A stretch of DNA of 64,000 bases from Diprion similis (lineage: Eukaryota; Arthropoda; Insecta; Hymenoptera; Diprionidae): contig NC_060107.1 of assembly GCF_021155765.1 (NCBI RefSeq), positions 16,168,501 to 16,232,500 of the forward strand, read 5' to 3'. A model generated the notes under the pieces. It worked only from the letters and a program-made list of their open reading frames with translations. It was not told where the DNA came from and made no database searches. Position 1 is the stretch's first letter. Each line of letters starts with the position of its first letter. Made by a program: the position numbers and the translations under genes. This document shows, piece by piece, positions 1-10,134 of this stretch.

Positions 1-1226
1 TTTCATCTGTCAAAGTACAACTCTATTATATTAAAGCAATATCCATATTATCCATCAATAAGGGATATTTCAGACTTCAAAGATGGTTATAAAGAAAAAA
101 ATGCAGTTTGACACTTGCTGCAAACAAGACCAAAATTTTCTTATCACAAACTAACACTCAATGCTTGTTTCATGCCTGCTTTATTTCATAGTTGCTAAAT
201 TTGAAGAAAAATATTCTCGAATTCGATAAAGTGTACTTACTTTGGTTGCATACAATTTCTCATAACTGCGTAAAGAATTTGAGCAGAGCAGAAATAATTC
301 GATACATTATTTGTTGTGTTCATTTTGTTTTTAGTGTTCTTTTCTTTTCAACACTGCCTATACGCCAACAATTGCTCCTGAACATGTCCTTGTAGTTATG
401 GCTTTTTACACCAGAGAACTGACTTAAACTCAATTTTAGGGGGCTTACAAATCAGTGCGATCTTACTCACCTCGTCAGATTGTTCTTCTGGGACCTCCTC
501 CCTAAAAGTTGAATAGTAATAAGATTTCTTTGTTTTGACTTGAATATCATTCCTGCTAAACATGTGAGGTGAACATTCCTATTTCGTCTGTGATCGTTTC
601 TTGTTTTTTTTTTTTTTTTTTTTGATACTTCAATGATATTCATCGGTTTTCTACATAATTATACATTTATATATAGTCAAATTTTCATGTAATATTCTGT
701 ATGATATTTTGCATGAATTTTGTAACGTATGATTTATTTCAAAAGAGCTGGTGCCTTACAATTAGTAAAAATGTAATTAGCAATAACGTAAATAAAATGT
801 AAACCATATATTTACATCTATCTCCCTGATTACTCCTCTACTACTCTTTTTCATGTACCTATCTAAATTTAGATACATCAATCACATCTTTAGTCTTATT
901 CTTACACTATTATTAATATTATTGGCGCATTTGTATATTATGCATTATATTATGCATAATTAAAACAAACTATCTGCACAAAATATTTCATACATTACAA
1001 ACTTATCATTATTGGTTGCCCACTTCAATGTTAACGTGATGAGATCAATTTAGAACAACATTTTTCATGTCCAAATCAGTCTAAACTGTAAGAGTTTGAT
1101 ATTCGATTATACAAAATATCATTGTTATACACTTGAATGAGAATATGAGCACATTCAACGGTAAATGCCCTAGTGATTACGCTGATAAATCTACCTGACT
1201 AATTGATGAATTATTTTTCCTGGCAG
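1..1226. other. no confirmed gene; probably intron of the + strand gene ending at 1349
   Basis: The stretch is AT-rich, with a poly-T run near 604-623. No exon is convincing. A weak candidate alternative terminal exon lies at 440-505: an acceptor AG at 438-439 is followed by 21 codons and a TAA, but it has no recognisable domain. Because an acceptor at 1225-1226 opens the next exon, most of this stretch is probably intron of that gene. Confidence 0.4.
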
Positions 1227-1349
1227 GCGGGAATAACGGCAGCTCCAGCTCGGGCTGTATCAGCAGTTAAAAATATGAATATACCGCAGCAGTTAAAAGA
1301 CATGAAACTACCCGACCTACCACAGGCAATAAAGGACCTCAAGTTCTGA
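1227..1349 (+). CDS. last coding exon of an unrecognised gene (partial)
   Basis: A pyrimidine-rich tract and CAG acceptor end at 1226. They are followed by exactly 41 in-phase codons ending in TGA at 1347-1349. The encoded tail is alanine-rich and then basic and amphipathic, with K-x-M-x-I-P and L-P-D-L-P segments, and ends in DLKF. I do not recognise the family, and the rest of the gene lies in earlier introns or to the left of the window. The clean acceptor and the open phase-0 reading support a real exon, but one short exon cannot establish function. The gene would converge on GATAD1, which ends at 2561 on the other strand. Confidence 0.4.
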   Translation, partial: AGITAAPARAVSAVKNMNIPQQLKDMKLPDLPQAIKDLKF

Positions 1350-2560
1350 CCAGCGGTTACATCGCTTTCGCCTACTTGACTAGACAGTCCTTCAGCTGAG
1401 GTTGTTTCCTCTGTCCAGTTAACGGCGTCTCTTTCCACTGACCAAACAGATGAAAATGCCCGGATGCTCCCAACGGTGTCAAACCAGGTTTCTTGTTCTG
1501 CGATCCATCGTTATCAAGGATGGAAATGAGACGTTCCTTTTTTCCGATTATAACAAGGATATCAGGCTTCTGAATCGCGAATTCTGCTGAAACTTGACGG
1601 TACGTTTCCTTGGCCTAATATGTAGAGCCTTGTAACATATAGTTTATTGTAATAGGCTTGCTTTAATCCGGTTACAATTGGTTATATAACCAATTTGCTG
1701 AGTGAAACGTCTTTATAAAAGAAACCTGTACGGATTTATTGCCTTAAATATTACTTTCATTGTCTTTTGATGAAGTTATAATGATAGGATCTCATTGACT
1801 CAAGTGTGAACAAATATATGAGCTCAGAGTAATATTGAAGTGACTACGAATTTTCTAATATCTGATATATTGTAAATTAAGAGAAAAAAGGCCAAACAGA
1901 TGAAACCTCTAGAGCTCTATATTTTGGGTCAAAGAATCACCCCTAGAAGTTTCAGTAGAATCCGTGATTCGAAGGGCTAGTAATTTCCTAATTTCTTAAT
2001 TTCCTTTAAGATGTCAATATCCATCGCGTTTGCCAACGAGACAATTATTCACCTGAATTTTCATTTCACATCGGCGATATAATGTTCAGTGAATATTTTT
2101 AACTCACACTTAACTATTCTATAGTGCCTAGCTATTTGATAGTATTAGGGGCAATATTGTACAGCAAATTAATGCATGAATAAATTATGTACTCATTGTC
2201 GCAAACCGTATCTGCTATAAATTTTCGTCTTCATTTATGAGTCATCGATACTTGATATCAACCGATGTATGAAATATGAAAATCGGTTTTAGCCAATTCA
2301 TCACTTTCACTAGTAAACATGTGAAATCTTTATATAATATTGAATTATAATATATCAAACAAGAAATTGTAAAGCTGTATAATTAATATGACGATGATGA
2401 TGATAAAAGTTAAGTCAAAGTTTCAAATAAATATTTTTTATTGAGCAATTCTTAATGTGAATGTTTACTTCTTACTATGAGCCAATCTTCTTCATCGTTT
2501 GAAATCCACCTTCCTTAACAGGAAAATTAAAGATATGTAATATAAAATAAATATGAAACA
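1350..2560. other. 3' UTRs and intergenic DNA between convergent genes
   Basis: No ORF with recognisable content. The left part should hold the 3' UTR of the gene ending at 1349. The right part should hold the 3' UTR of GATAD1 on the minus strand, with a poly(A) signal at 2437-2442. A short GAT microsatellite lies at about 2392-2404. Confidence 0.5.
2437..2442 (-). terminator. poly(A) signal of GATAD1
   Basis: AATAAA on the minus strand, about 120 nt past the GATAD1 stop codon. Confidence 0.55.
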
Positions 2561-4329
2561 TTATTTTCTGCGGATACTGATTTCGTGTTTCAAAGATGTC
2601 CATACGAAACCGGCCCCGGTCTCCGTCAATGGGGGCGGATATGGAGTATTTTTCAATTTGTAGTAATCGGATGGTGCATGCATCACGAATTCCATGCACT
2701 CCAGTTTTCTTGGTAAGTCCTCCTCAGGTCCAATTAGGTACGTCTCGGGATAAAATCCGTGTTGTGGCGGAGGGCTTTACCAATTTTTGTGCAAGAAAAA
2801 TTTAGAGTCTTTTATATCTCACTTTTCGATAACTTTGTAACATATGTAGTAATTTTAAATTCTTTCCTGTCATCTATTTTTCTTGTTACACATAAGAACG
2901 CATCGTCGTATAAATACTTAAAGACAATATTTTACCTAGCAGTTGTTGGTATCAGCCACGTCACTGCTGCGCTTTTCTCACAATATTGATCCGTCAGAAG
3001 CCCTCGTATCTGGGCATAGTAAATACCGCCATCAATGTCTTGCATGGACACTATATCTCCAACTTGAATGTAAGAACCTTTATAAAAGACGTAGTCACTG
3101 GTGACTGGCGTCGCAACAGCCGCAGGAGCTTTGATTGGCTACAGCAAGCAGAAATCAGCAATTGTAACTGTTGACGATTGTTAATAACAATCTTTCAATT
3201 CACTCAAATATGACCATCAATTGTTCTGGTGTTTCAAGGTGTTTAAAGTAGCACAGCTGGTATTTTTAGACTGCCTCAAAAGCCTCACGCAGGTGAAAAT
3301 TATTTTCAGAAACTTTCCAAAATTTATATGGATGTACTCAGGATGTTAATATTTCTAACAGTTTCTGAAAAATCTGTCACAAATTGTAGTAATATTTAGG
3401 AATTTCGTAATAGAAATACCTCAATTTGTATGCAGAATATTAATTTCCAGGTTTATGGAAAAACCTAAAGGGAAGATCACAAGGGAGAGTTGGTATACAG
3501 TAGGCAGGTAATATCTGGAAGTGATGGGAGACATTACGGGAAGATTTAGGCGATTTTCTAGATATTTTTGAAGATTTCTAAGTATTTTTACAAACAATGA
3601 AAAAATTTGGAAATCTTTGAAATGATCTTGAAGATATTGCAAGGCAATGTTGGAAAGAAATGTATGGAAACTTCTAGGAAATGGAGATGTGATGTGAAAA
3701 ATTTTTCAACCGTGATTTAACCCTTCAGAAAAATCATATTTCCCAAAAATTCCTGTGGAGAATTATTATGATTATAGTTTTACTGAAAATATTCTTTCAC
3801 GGATATGTAGACTTTTTCAGCGGTATTCCAAAAACAGTTTACCAAATCCTGGTACTGTCAGAACATACGCAGAAGCACCAAAACTAGAATGAAAATTTTT
3901 TTTTATACAAAACGGAATTTTCGAAAAATATGACTTCTGCTCACAGGTAATGGAACCCTTACGTGAAACGTTTATTTCGATTCCATAAAGATATTCATAA
4001 TATTTAAAACTTACTGTCTTTTTGAAAATATGTCTGCGTCCTTTACCCTTAGGCAAAACTTTCAACTGTGTAACTGGTTTGTTTTTAAGGTATCTGGTCA
4101 CTCTTGTACTCTTTCGGGGTTGCAGTTTAGCGTCATTCGACTCATTTTTTACAGTGGCATTGGCATTGTTCGATGAATTATTGCTAACTTTGTCATCATC
4201 GTCAATTGCGTTCCCGCAACGGTCAGATTCGGAACAATTATTACAGATATTACCGGTATCAGTACTGTGCCATAAAATACTGTCTGTACTTTCGCATTTA
4301 GTGCACTTCGGCTTCATTCCTAGCGGCAT
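2561..4329 (-). CDS. GATAD1: GATA zinc finger domain-containing protein 1 (GATAD1)
   Basis: Three coding exons on the minus strand: 4329-4015, 3138-2936 and 2774-2561. Together they encode 243 aa and the phases agree. The N-terminus MPLGMKPKC opens a single GATA-type finger with C9, C12, C29 and C32 and a Trp at 20. A serine- and asparagine-rich linker follows, then the conserved KGKGRRHIFKKT block. Exon 2 carries the BAH-like core, with motifs FYKG, YYAQIRG, DQYCEKSAAVTW and LIPT. Exon 3 has GPEEDLPRK and the FVWT tail. The order and motifs match vertebrate GATAD1 (about 270 aa), a reader of methylated histone H3K4 found in KDM5/SIN3-type chromatin complexes. That function comes from the family, not from this sequence. 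The acidic linker is shorter than in mammals. The start was chosen because the MPLG N-terminus is family-conserved. Confidence 0.95.
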
Positions 4330-5921
4330 TTTTTTCTTTATTTACATCTGCACTGACGGGATTTACACTTGCATTCCTCGGCTTGCGGTGTTTCGCATAC
4401 ACAATAACGATACATACCACTACACATTTCTAAACAATCCACTGGACTCGTGCTGGGATTCATATCCATTCCGAAATTACCTGGCAGCGCTAAAAATTCC
4501 CCAGAACAGAGACGGAGCTACTCACGAACTAGATGAAGCAACAGAGATAAAAGATTGTTAACAGCACTGGGAGTTAATATCGGAACGCACCCAGGGTATA
4601 CGGCGGGTACTCATGTGTGTTCCTTTTTCACTGCCAATAATACGCAGCGTTGCAAGCATGGTTAAAGAAGTAAGGTGTGCTCGACAGAGGACCAATTTTC
4701 GTACAAGCTCGCGCATTCCGCCAGTTGACGTCACGGCCAATCACAGTGAGCCTACAGCGCAGACGCATAGCTGCATACACAATATAACATAACCCCACCA
4801 AACGTCTTATCTCTCTTACACTTTGGGTCAGTACTCCTTGCACTATGGGTCAGAATACCTTCGGAATCTCAACAGTTTCGAATTAACCGTTTGCTGTGAC
4901 GTCAACTGGCGGAACTTTTCTATTGGTTCATCCGAAAACCTGCGCTGTAGCATACCTTACTCCTTACACTATGGCTCGGAGCGTTAGCGTTAGTCGACCA
5001 ATCGGCCCCTGCGAGACAGAGAAGGGATGTAGCGTTACTACTTCCCTCTCTATGCCGGCTTCCACTTACAGGAAAGAGTAGACCAGGCTTCCTTCGTGTC
5101 TGTATGTCATAACGTTATGTGACTTATCATAGAATAATTTTCAGTAGGGAGGAAAACTTTTTTTGATATTTGTAATAGACATTGCATGTAGAATTGCGCT
5201 GACTATAGCATTTTCACGTCAGTGATGCAAAAGCTTTGATAACGATTAAAATAAATGACATTCAACGCGGTCGGTATGGGCTGAGTATAGTATTCTCTTA
5301 CCTCTTAAGACAATATGGCGCCGTGAGAGGTTATCAGCCGATCGTTTTAGATTGATTATTCAAATCTCACTGCACAGAACACTTCCTACAAGCTGTTCGG
5401 TTTTCGTTTCATGACATTGAGTTAATGTAGGTTAAATATGCATTAAAAAGCTAGTTTTGTCATTAAATTACACTCAATAAGCATAGTTTGTTCACTATTA
5501 TGACCCGAATGCTTCTTCTGAATACAAGGATCCCAGTTCTGCCTGCCACCCAGATTTCAGACACCACCCTCCTCTCGGTGACGCTCAATGTGTAGAAATC
5601 GCAAGCAATCAATCTTAGCTAGGTTTCATTGTAGTTGTATGTGTACATGTTCGTTGTACGGAAAGAAATTTCATAAATGATTAATTGACATATAATTATA
5701 ATATATAAGTTCCTCTCCCATTGGCATTCTGATACTTTAACACAAAGTTTCAAAACTGAAATGAATATCGTATAGCGGTACATATCGTAATAAATAAGTA
5801 CGTATGTACACAAACATACAGCAGTAAATGAATAAGTCATAACGACATAATTACTCTGATTTTTGTGTCTGTTCGTTTAATTGCGTTCTTTCGTGAATAA
5901 CCGTCACGCAATGTCATTCAA
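4330..5921. other. intergenic: GATAD1 promoter side and tetraspanin 3' side
   Basis: No convincing gene. The part next to GATAD1 should hold its promoter. The interval 4660-5090 is less AT-rich than its surroundings and carries inverted repeats (separate entry). The segment 5100-5920 should include the tetraspanin 3' UTR. ORFs of 60-75 codons here have no family features. Confidence 0.5.
4716..4914. repeat. 19-bp perfect inverted repeat containing CRE octamers
   Basis: TTCCGCCAGTTGACGTCAC at 4716-4734 recurs exactly inverted at 4896-4914. Each copy contains the palindromic cAMP-response octamer TGACGTCA. Looser inverted similarity continues on both sides: AGTAAGGTGTGCT near 4669 against an inverted AGTAAGGTATGCT near 4953-4965, and CTACAGCGCAG near 4752 against inverted CTGCGCTGTAG near 4938. 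The two halves therefore look like an old inverted duplication or a small terminal-inverted-repeat element. Confidence 0.75.
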
Positions 5922-7853
5922 TTAGGCAACTTGCTCGTATTTGGCTTTGTTGATATTACTGGCAAGGCAACAAGCAAGGAAGACTCCAATCAGAGGAAAG
6001 AATGCAACACCTACAGCACTACCAGCCACCAAGCCAATGTTACTGTTTATGAAGTCCACGACCCGGTTGTAGCAGCCCTGGAAACAATAACGTTAATCCA
6101 AAATTCTCGACACCATAGACTGAAACTGCGTTCTCTTGAATTTAAATTCAGAAAATGAGAACATGTAAACATATCGAAAACTCCAGAATCTTTATGCTAT
6201 TTACCTGAGTATACACGTTATCCAGATTCGAAGAGTCACACGGTTTTTCAAGCTGCTTGCAGCAAGATTTAGGAATCTCTTCCGGTAAGTTTATAGACTT
6301 CCAGTCAGTGTAGCCGCGGTTTCCACAGCAATGCAGCTGTAAAAATATGTGCAATTGACTAATCGAAGAAGACAATGCTGCATGATCAAAGAGGAACTAG
6401 GATATCTCACGGTAGACTGCATGGTATCTATATCATGCTGTTTGTTATGGTCGTCTACATAGAGAACCAAGCTTTCATTGAGCCCTTGATCGAAGCCCTC
6501 GGTCAGAGCGTTGCGGTATGCATAAACGGAGGCACCTGATCCCAGCTCTAGGAGTACCACAACCGCCAGAAATGCTCCGTACTGGAGATGAAAGGATTGA
6601 AAACTGATTACCATGTAATCTGCTGATGCCAGTTGTTTGCGTGTATTCTATACTCACGAGGTATAAGAGTGCCGGATGTCCACGTGCCGTGCAACAACAT
6701 GCCAAGATAGAAGCTACGACTACGAGGATGCCGAGGCAGGCCAGAGCCAGAGGCGCTGCACCGCTACCTTCAATGCTCATATCTACGTACTCTCGGAGCT
6801 GAATACGCATCCAGATTCCAACACACAGCATCAGCACTCCGGTGCACTGAATTCGCATATCGTCTCAAATTAGAATTTTCGAACAGAAATTATCACTATC
6901 ATCATTCTGTTGCTATTGTATGTATATAGGTATACAATGTACATATGCATACATATTCACAAGTGGCAAAGCGCATTACCAATTCAAAATCACTTCAGTG
7001 CAGGTAATGGCAACTTCATAGGAGTGCATTACGTTTCGGCACAAGTCGTTTTTGCGCTGAACAAACACTCATAACCGTCGTTCTCACTAAGCGTTATGAT
7101 AATAAAGATAACCGAATTCTTCCCAATCTTTCGGGGATAACCGAACTTATTCTGATAGTTCCGAGGGTATTCAAACTAACTGTACTAGTGAAATCATTTT
7201 AACCGTTCCAGGAATGACCCACCTTTTTCTAACCACCCTAATGAAATCCAAACTTGATCTAACCATTCAATGAAAGGCCGAACTTATTAGGATCCTTAAT
7301 CTGGGCGTGGTAAGGACAATAGAGGCGTCGTAAGGGATAATCAGCTAACCGTTTCAAGAAAAGTATGCAAATATCGAGGTACATAATACATTGGCTAAAC
7401 TTTTGAACTTTCATTTTGTGATACTAGGTCAATATAGAGTAAAATACTGGTAAAAACTATTATCATAATCGTAACTCCTACTTCATTTTCTCTTATCTGA
7501 ACCTACACATAATATAACAAACTCTAAAAATATTACGAAGTTGACAATTTAAAACTTGTACAATGTTAAGAAACGTGAACTTTTCTGATGAGTTCTTAAC
7601 AAAAATGCACATACACATGTGAATCAATGCTGTACATGGCGATCAGAGTAAGGCGAACGCTGATTGTGTTGGATATGCAACAGTTGGGCGGGTTTCGTCA
7701 ATATTTCTTTAATTTTCACGGCAGCTTAAAGGCATATGAGTAAGTGTGTATTTAAGACGAGTTAAGTATACCCACCCCAAATGCAAAGTTGAAGAGTATC
7801 AACAGCGTCTTCATGCAGGCCATTGCCGCAACAGTTTGCAGATGTTTACCCAT
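5922..7853 (-). CDS. tetraspanin family membrane protein
   Basis: Five minus-strand exons, all phase 0: 7853-7776, 6846-6658, 6581-6411, 6336-6205 and 6077-5922. They encode 241 aa. Four hydrophobic segments are visible: TM1 in residues about 12-37, TM2 about 52-78, TM3 about 88-110 and TM4 about 202-227. The large extracellular loop between TM3 and TM4 has the family signature CCG at 149-151, PKSCC at 168-172, C179 and GC at 191-192, which gives six loop cysteines. Juxtamembrane cysteines follow TM2 (ACCC) and TM4 (ACC), the usual palmitoylation sites. The C-terminus NKAKYEQV resembles CD9/CD63-like tails. Tetraspanins organise membrane microdomains with integrins and other partners. I cannot assign a subfamily. 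Intron 1 (6847-7775) is about 930 nt and holds no other gene that I can see. Confidence 0.92.
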
Positions 7854-9168
7854 TTTCAATTATTCCAAATTTCCGTGCTGTTTGAACGGGATGATAGTAA
7901 CAGGCTCGACGCACTGCTGGTCTTTCAGCCTCGATCGATGTCAGCAGCGGCTTTTGCGACCGTCAGTCATGTGTGGGTGCGTTGGAGAAAACGTTTCAGG
8001 GCGCATGCGTCCCAGTCTATCAAATCCGAAACGTTCTACGCTTATTATTCTATCTTATAGCATCAACTTCTAAGTTTGAGTCGTGAAAAATTCTCTATGT
8101 TGTCAAAGTTACGAAAAATCTATGTAGAAGTAAAGCATCTGGCCTTCGAATCATGGATTTTGCTAAAACTTGTAGGGGAATGACGTTAGCCAGATGTATA
8201 ATATAGGTTCTGATGTAACACTTCAATAATTAGTATGTAAGTTCCCAATTAATACACGGTCGACTTATTGCTTCCAGAAAACCACGTCAATTAATCGGAG
8301 ACCTATGCAGAGGATGTATTTGAAGCCAATAGTTGACAACATGTCAACCATACTTTCAAGAATTTCCGTTAGGTTATCAATTTACAGTCAATAGTGTACA
8401 AGTCGACAGTAAATTGAGTTTTCGCCATCAAAAAATGGTCAAGTACCATTTTTAAATTTCGACGCTCACGAAATTATTTTAATCCTCCATCACATTCGCT
8501 ATGGCGAGTTCTGTAGATATCTAATTTTTGGGAGGCATCGTCTTGATCTTGACGTTTTTGAGGACATTTGTTGATATCTGGTCGGCACATTACCTCGTCA
8601 AAGGCGAATAGGCACCGTTTTTGACTTCCTGCCAACTCTGAGGCAAATATTTTATCTGCCGATATTACGCCGGTTTTAATTTGTCAATTGATAGTCGATA
8701 TTTCAACAAGTATCCGAGTCATCGAAGTTATGAATAATCTACAAAGCTTACTGAAATTCCATCTTGCGCTAAATACAGTATAATCGTAATCACTATAAAA
8801 ATGGATTCTGAATTCTAAAAAATCATCGACGTAGTTGGTTACAAAACTTTTCCCTTATTTCATGAAATATTCTAAGGAAGATACCAAGTCTTAAATTCGA
8901 AACGAAAGATATTCAAATTAATTGCCCTGTACAGTCAAATATGCACATAATTCAAATTACACTTCATATACAAATGAAGTATGCATAGAAATACAAATCC
9001 TGAATCAGTGACGAAAAGGTAAACTTTTAGTTCTGCTCAAGAACATAACGAATGGTCAATTGTTTACAGATATTATGATTACATGATCAACCAGGTATGG
9101 ACTCTGCATTTATTATACAAACTTTCACTTCTACATACTACACGAGACATTAATAATTTACCATATGA
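7854..9168. other. intergenic, no gene seen
   Basis: Upstream side of the tetraspanin and downstream side of the 321-aa ORF. It is AT-rich, with no recognisable coding sequence, RNA gene or strong repeat. The poly(A) signal of the 321-aa ORF is listed separately. Confidence 0.5.
9109..9114 (-). terminator. poly(A) signal behind the 321-aa ORF
   Basis: AATAAA on the minus strand, 55 nt past the stop at 9169. Its position supports the ORF as a transcribed gene. Confidence 0.45.
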
Positions 9169-10134
9169 CTATTTTTTGATCGACTGACGATGCGGCGAAC
9201 AGATAACATCACCTTTTTTTGTGTAATTAAGTAGAACTCCAGGCCAAACAACATTGTTGTCTCCAGTTATCGTCGGCTGAGATACTTTTCGGGGAGATTG
9301 TCTGGTTCTCCGAATACTGACTAATCGCTGCTTTAGTGACAACTGTTGATCAGTTTTCCGCGTTATCGAATTACCGTCACACTGTACGCCATTATTTACA
9401 TGATTATTATTATTAAGATTATCCTCACTGCTGCAGTAATTATCATTCTGTAGATCCCCTTCTAACTCATCGTTCAAATAGCGTCGACTTTCGTCGGCTT
9501 CCAAGTTCATCTGTGTCAAATCAGTGATAGGCCAAACTTGGGAACCAGCAGCGTTCGACGGCTGATCATCATCGTGAAGGGCACTTTTCCCGCTAAATGC
9601 AGGCGGTGATTTTTCGCTACGTTCGTCATCGCATCGGTGACATTCGATTTCCCCCACGGTTTTGGGACTCTCAGCCCGCTTAAGACTGCAATTCCGGTTT
9701 CGATTTCTGCCACGGATGTCGCCGATCGTTTTGAAGTAAATGCTGTGGTCGTATCTGTACTCCTCCAGGCACTGGCTATCCACACGATTGTTCGATTGGT
9801 AATTCAGGCTGCCGCAACAGTTGATACGCACTTCTTCTGGCCTGGATTTTCGTCTCCACGAACGTTCCAGTCTATAAAAACGTGGACTCAAAGACTCGCA
9901 GTCCCCCACCACGAGCTTGTTCGCTGAAATGTTCCAGTTGGTGTCGACTGGCTCGTCTCTCATGGTCAGACGCCCTCGAGAATACCTCTGCGATCTGAGG
10001 CGGTTGTAGCCTCGTGCTAAAGCGGCCCATTCCTCGATCCTTTGGAACACATACTCAGTCTCCTCGTTCCACCAATCCGATAACCCTCGATGTGTCGTCG
10101 GCGCCATAGCGTCTTCACCAACAATTGCAGACAT
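9169..10134 (-). CDS. intronless hypothetical protein, 321 aa
   Basis: A single uninterrupted minus-strand ORF of 321 codons, the longest open frame of any exon-free stretch here. I do not recognise the family. The N-terminal 60 residues look folded, with a tryptophan-rich LSDWWNEETEYVF segment, IEEWAALARGYNRL and an arginine-rich stretch. The middle is polar, with a CHRCDDE cluster and a CC pair. Residues about 225-250 are asparagine-rich (NLNNNNHVNN). The C-terminal third has a basic RRTRQSPRK segment and then VWPGVLLNY. No signal peptide or membrane span is seen. A poly(A) signal lies 55 nt downstream, so the reading frame is probably genuine. It could be one exon of a larger gene, but no clear acceptor or donor inside the ORF is needed. 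Likely a fast-evolving, perhaps lineage-restricted, soluble or nuclear protein. Confidence 0.6.
   Translation of the reverse strand: MSAIVGEDAMAPTTHRGLSDWWNEETEYVFQRIEEWAALARGYNRLRSQRYSRGRLTMRDEPVDTNWNISANKLVVGDCESLSPRFYRLERSWRRKSRPEEVRINCCGSLNYQSNNRVDSQCLEEYRYDHSIYFKTIGDIRGRNRNRNCSLKRAESPKTVGEIECHRCDDERSEKSPPAFSGKSALHDDDQPSNAAGSQVWPITDLTQMNLEADESRRYLNDELEGDLQNDNYCSSEDNLNNNNHVNNGVQCDGNSITRKTDQQLSLKQRLVSIRRTRQSPRKVSQPTITGDNNVVWPGVLLNYTKKGDVICSPHRQSIKK

Noticed and set aside
3421-3642. Repeated AAATTTCTGGAA-like motifs in GATAD1 intron 1, also at 30600-31000, 52370-52680, 54230-54440 and 59380-59700
   Set aside because: The similarity is diffuse and without fixed period or boundaries; I regard it as compositional drift of intron DNA, not a defined element.
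6475-6873. Plus and minus ORFs of 65 and 127 codons over tetraspanin exons
   Set aside because: The minus ORF runs through an intron and changes frame relative to the spliced tetraspanin; the plus ORF is antisense.
9637-9927. 96-codon plus-strand ORF opposite the 321-aa ORF
   Set aside because: It is the antisense shadow of the longer minus-strand frame.
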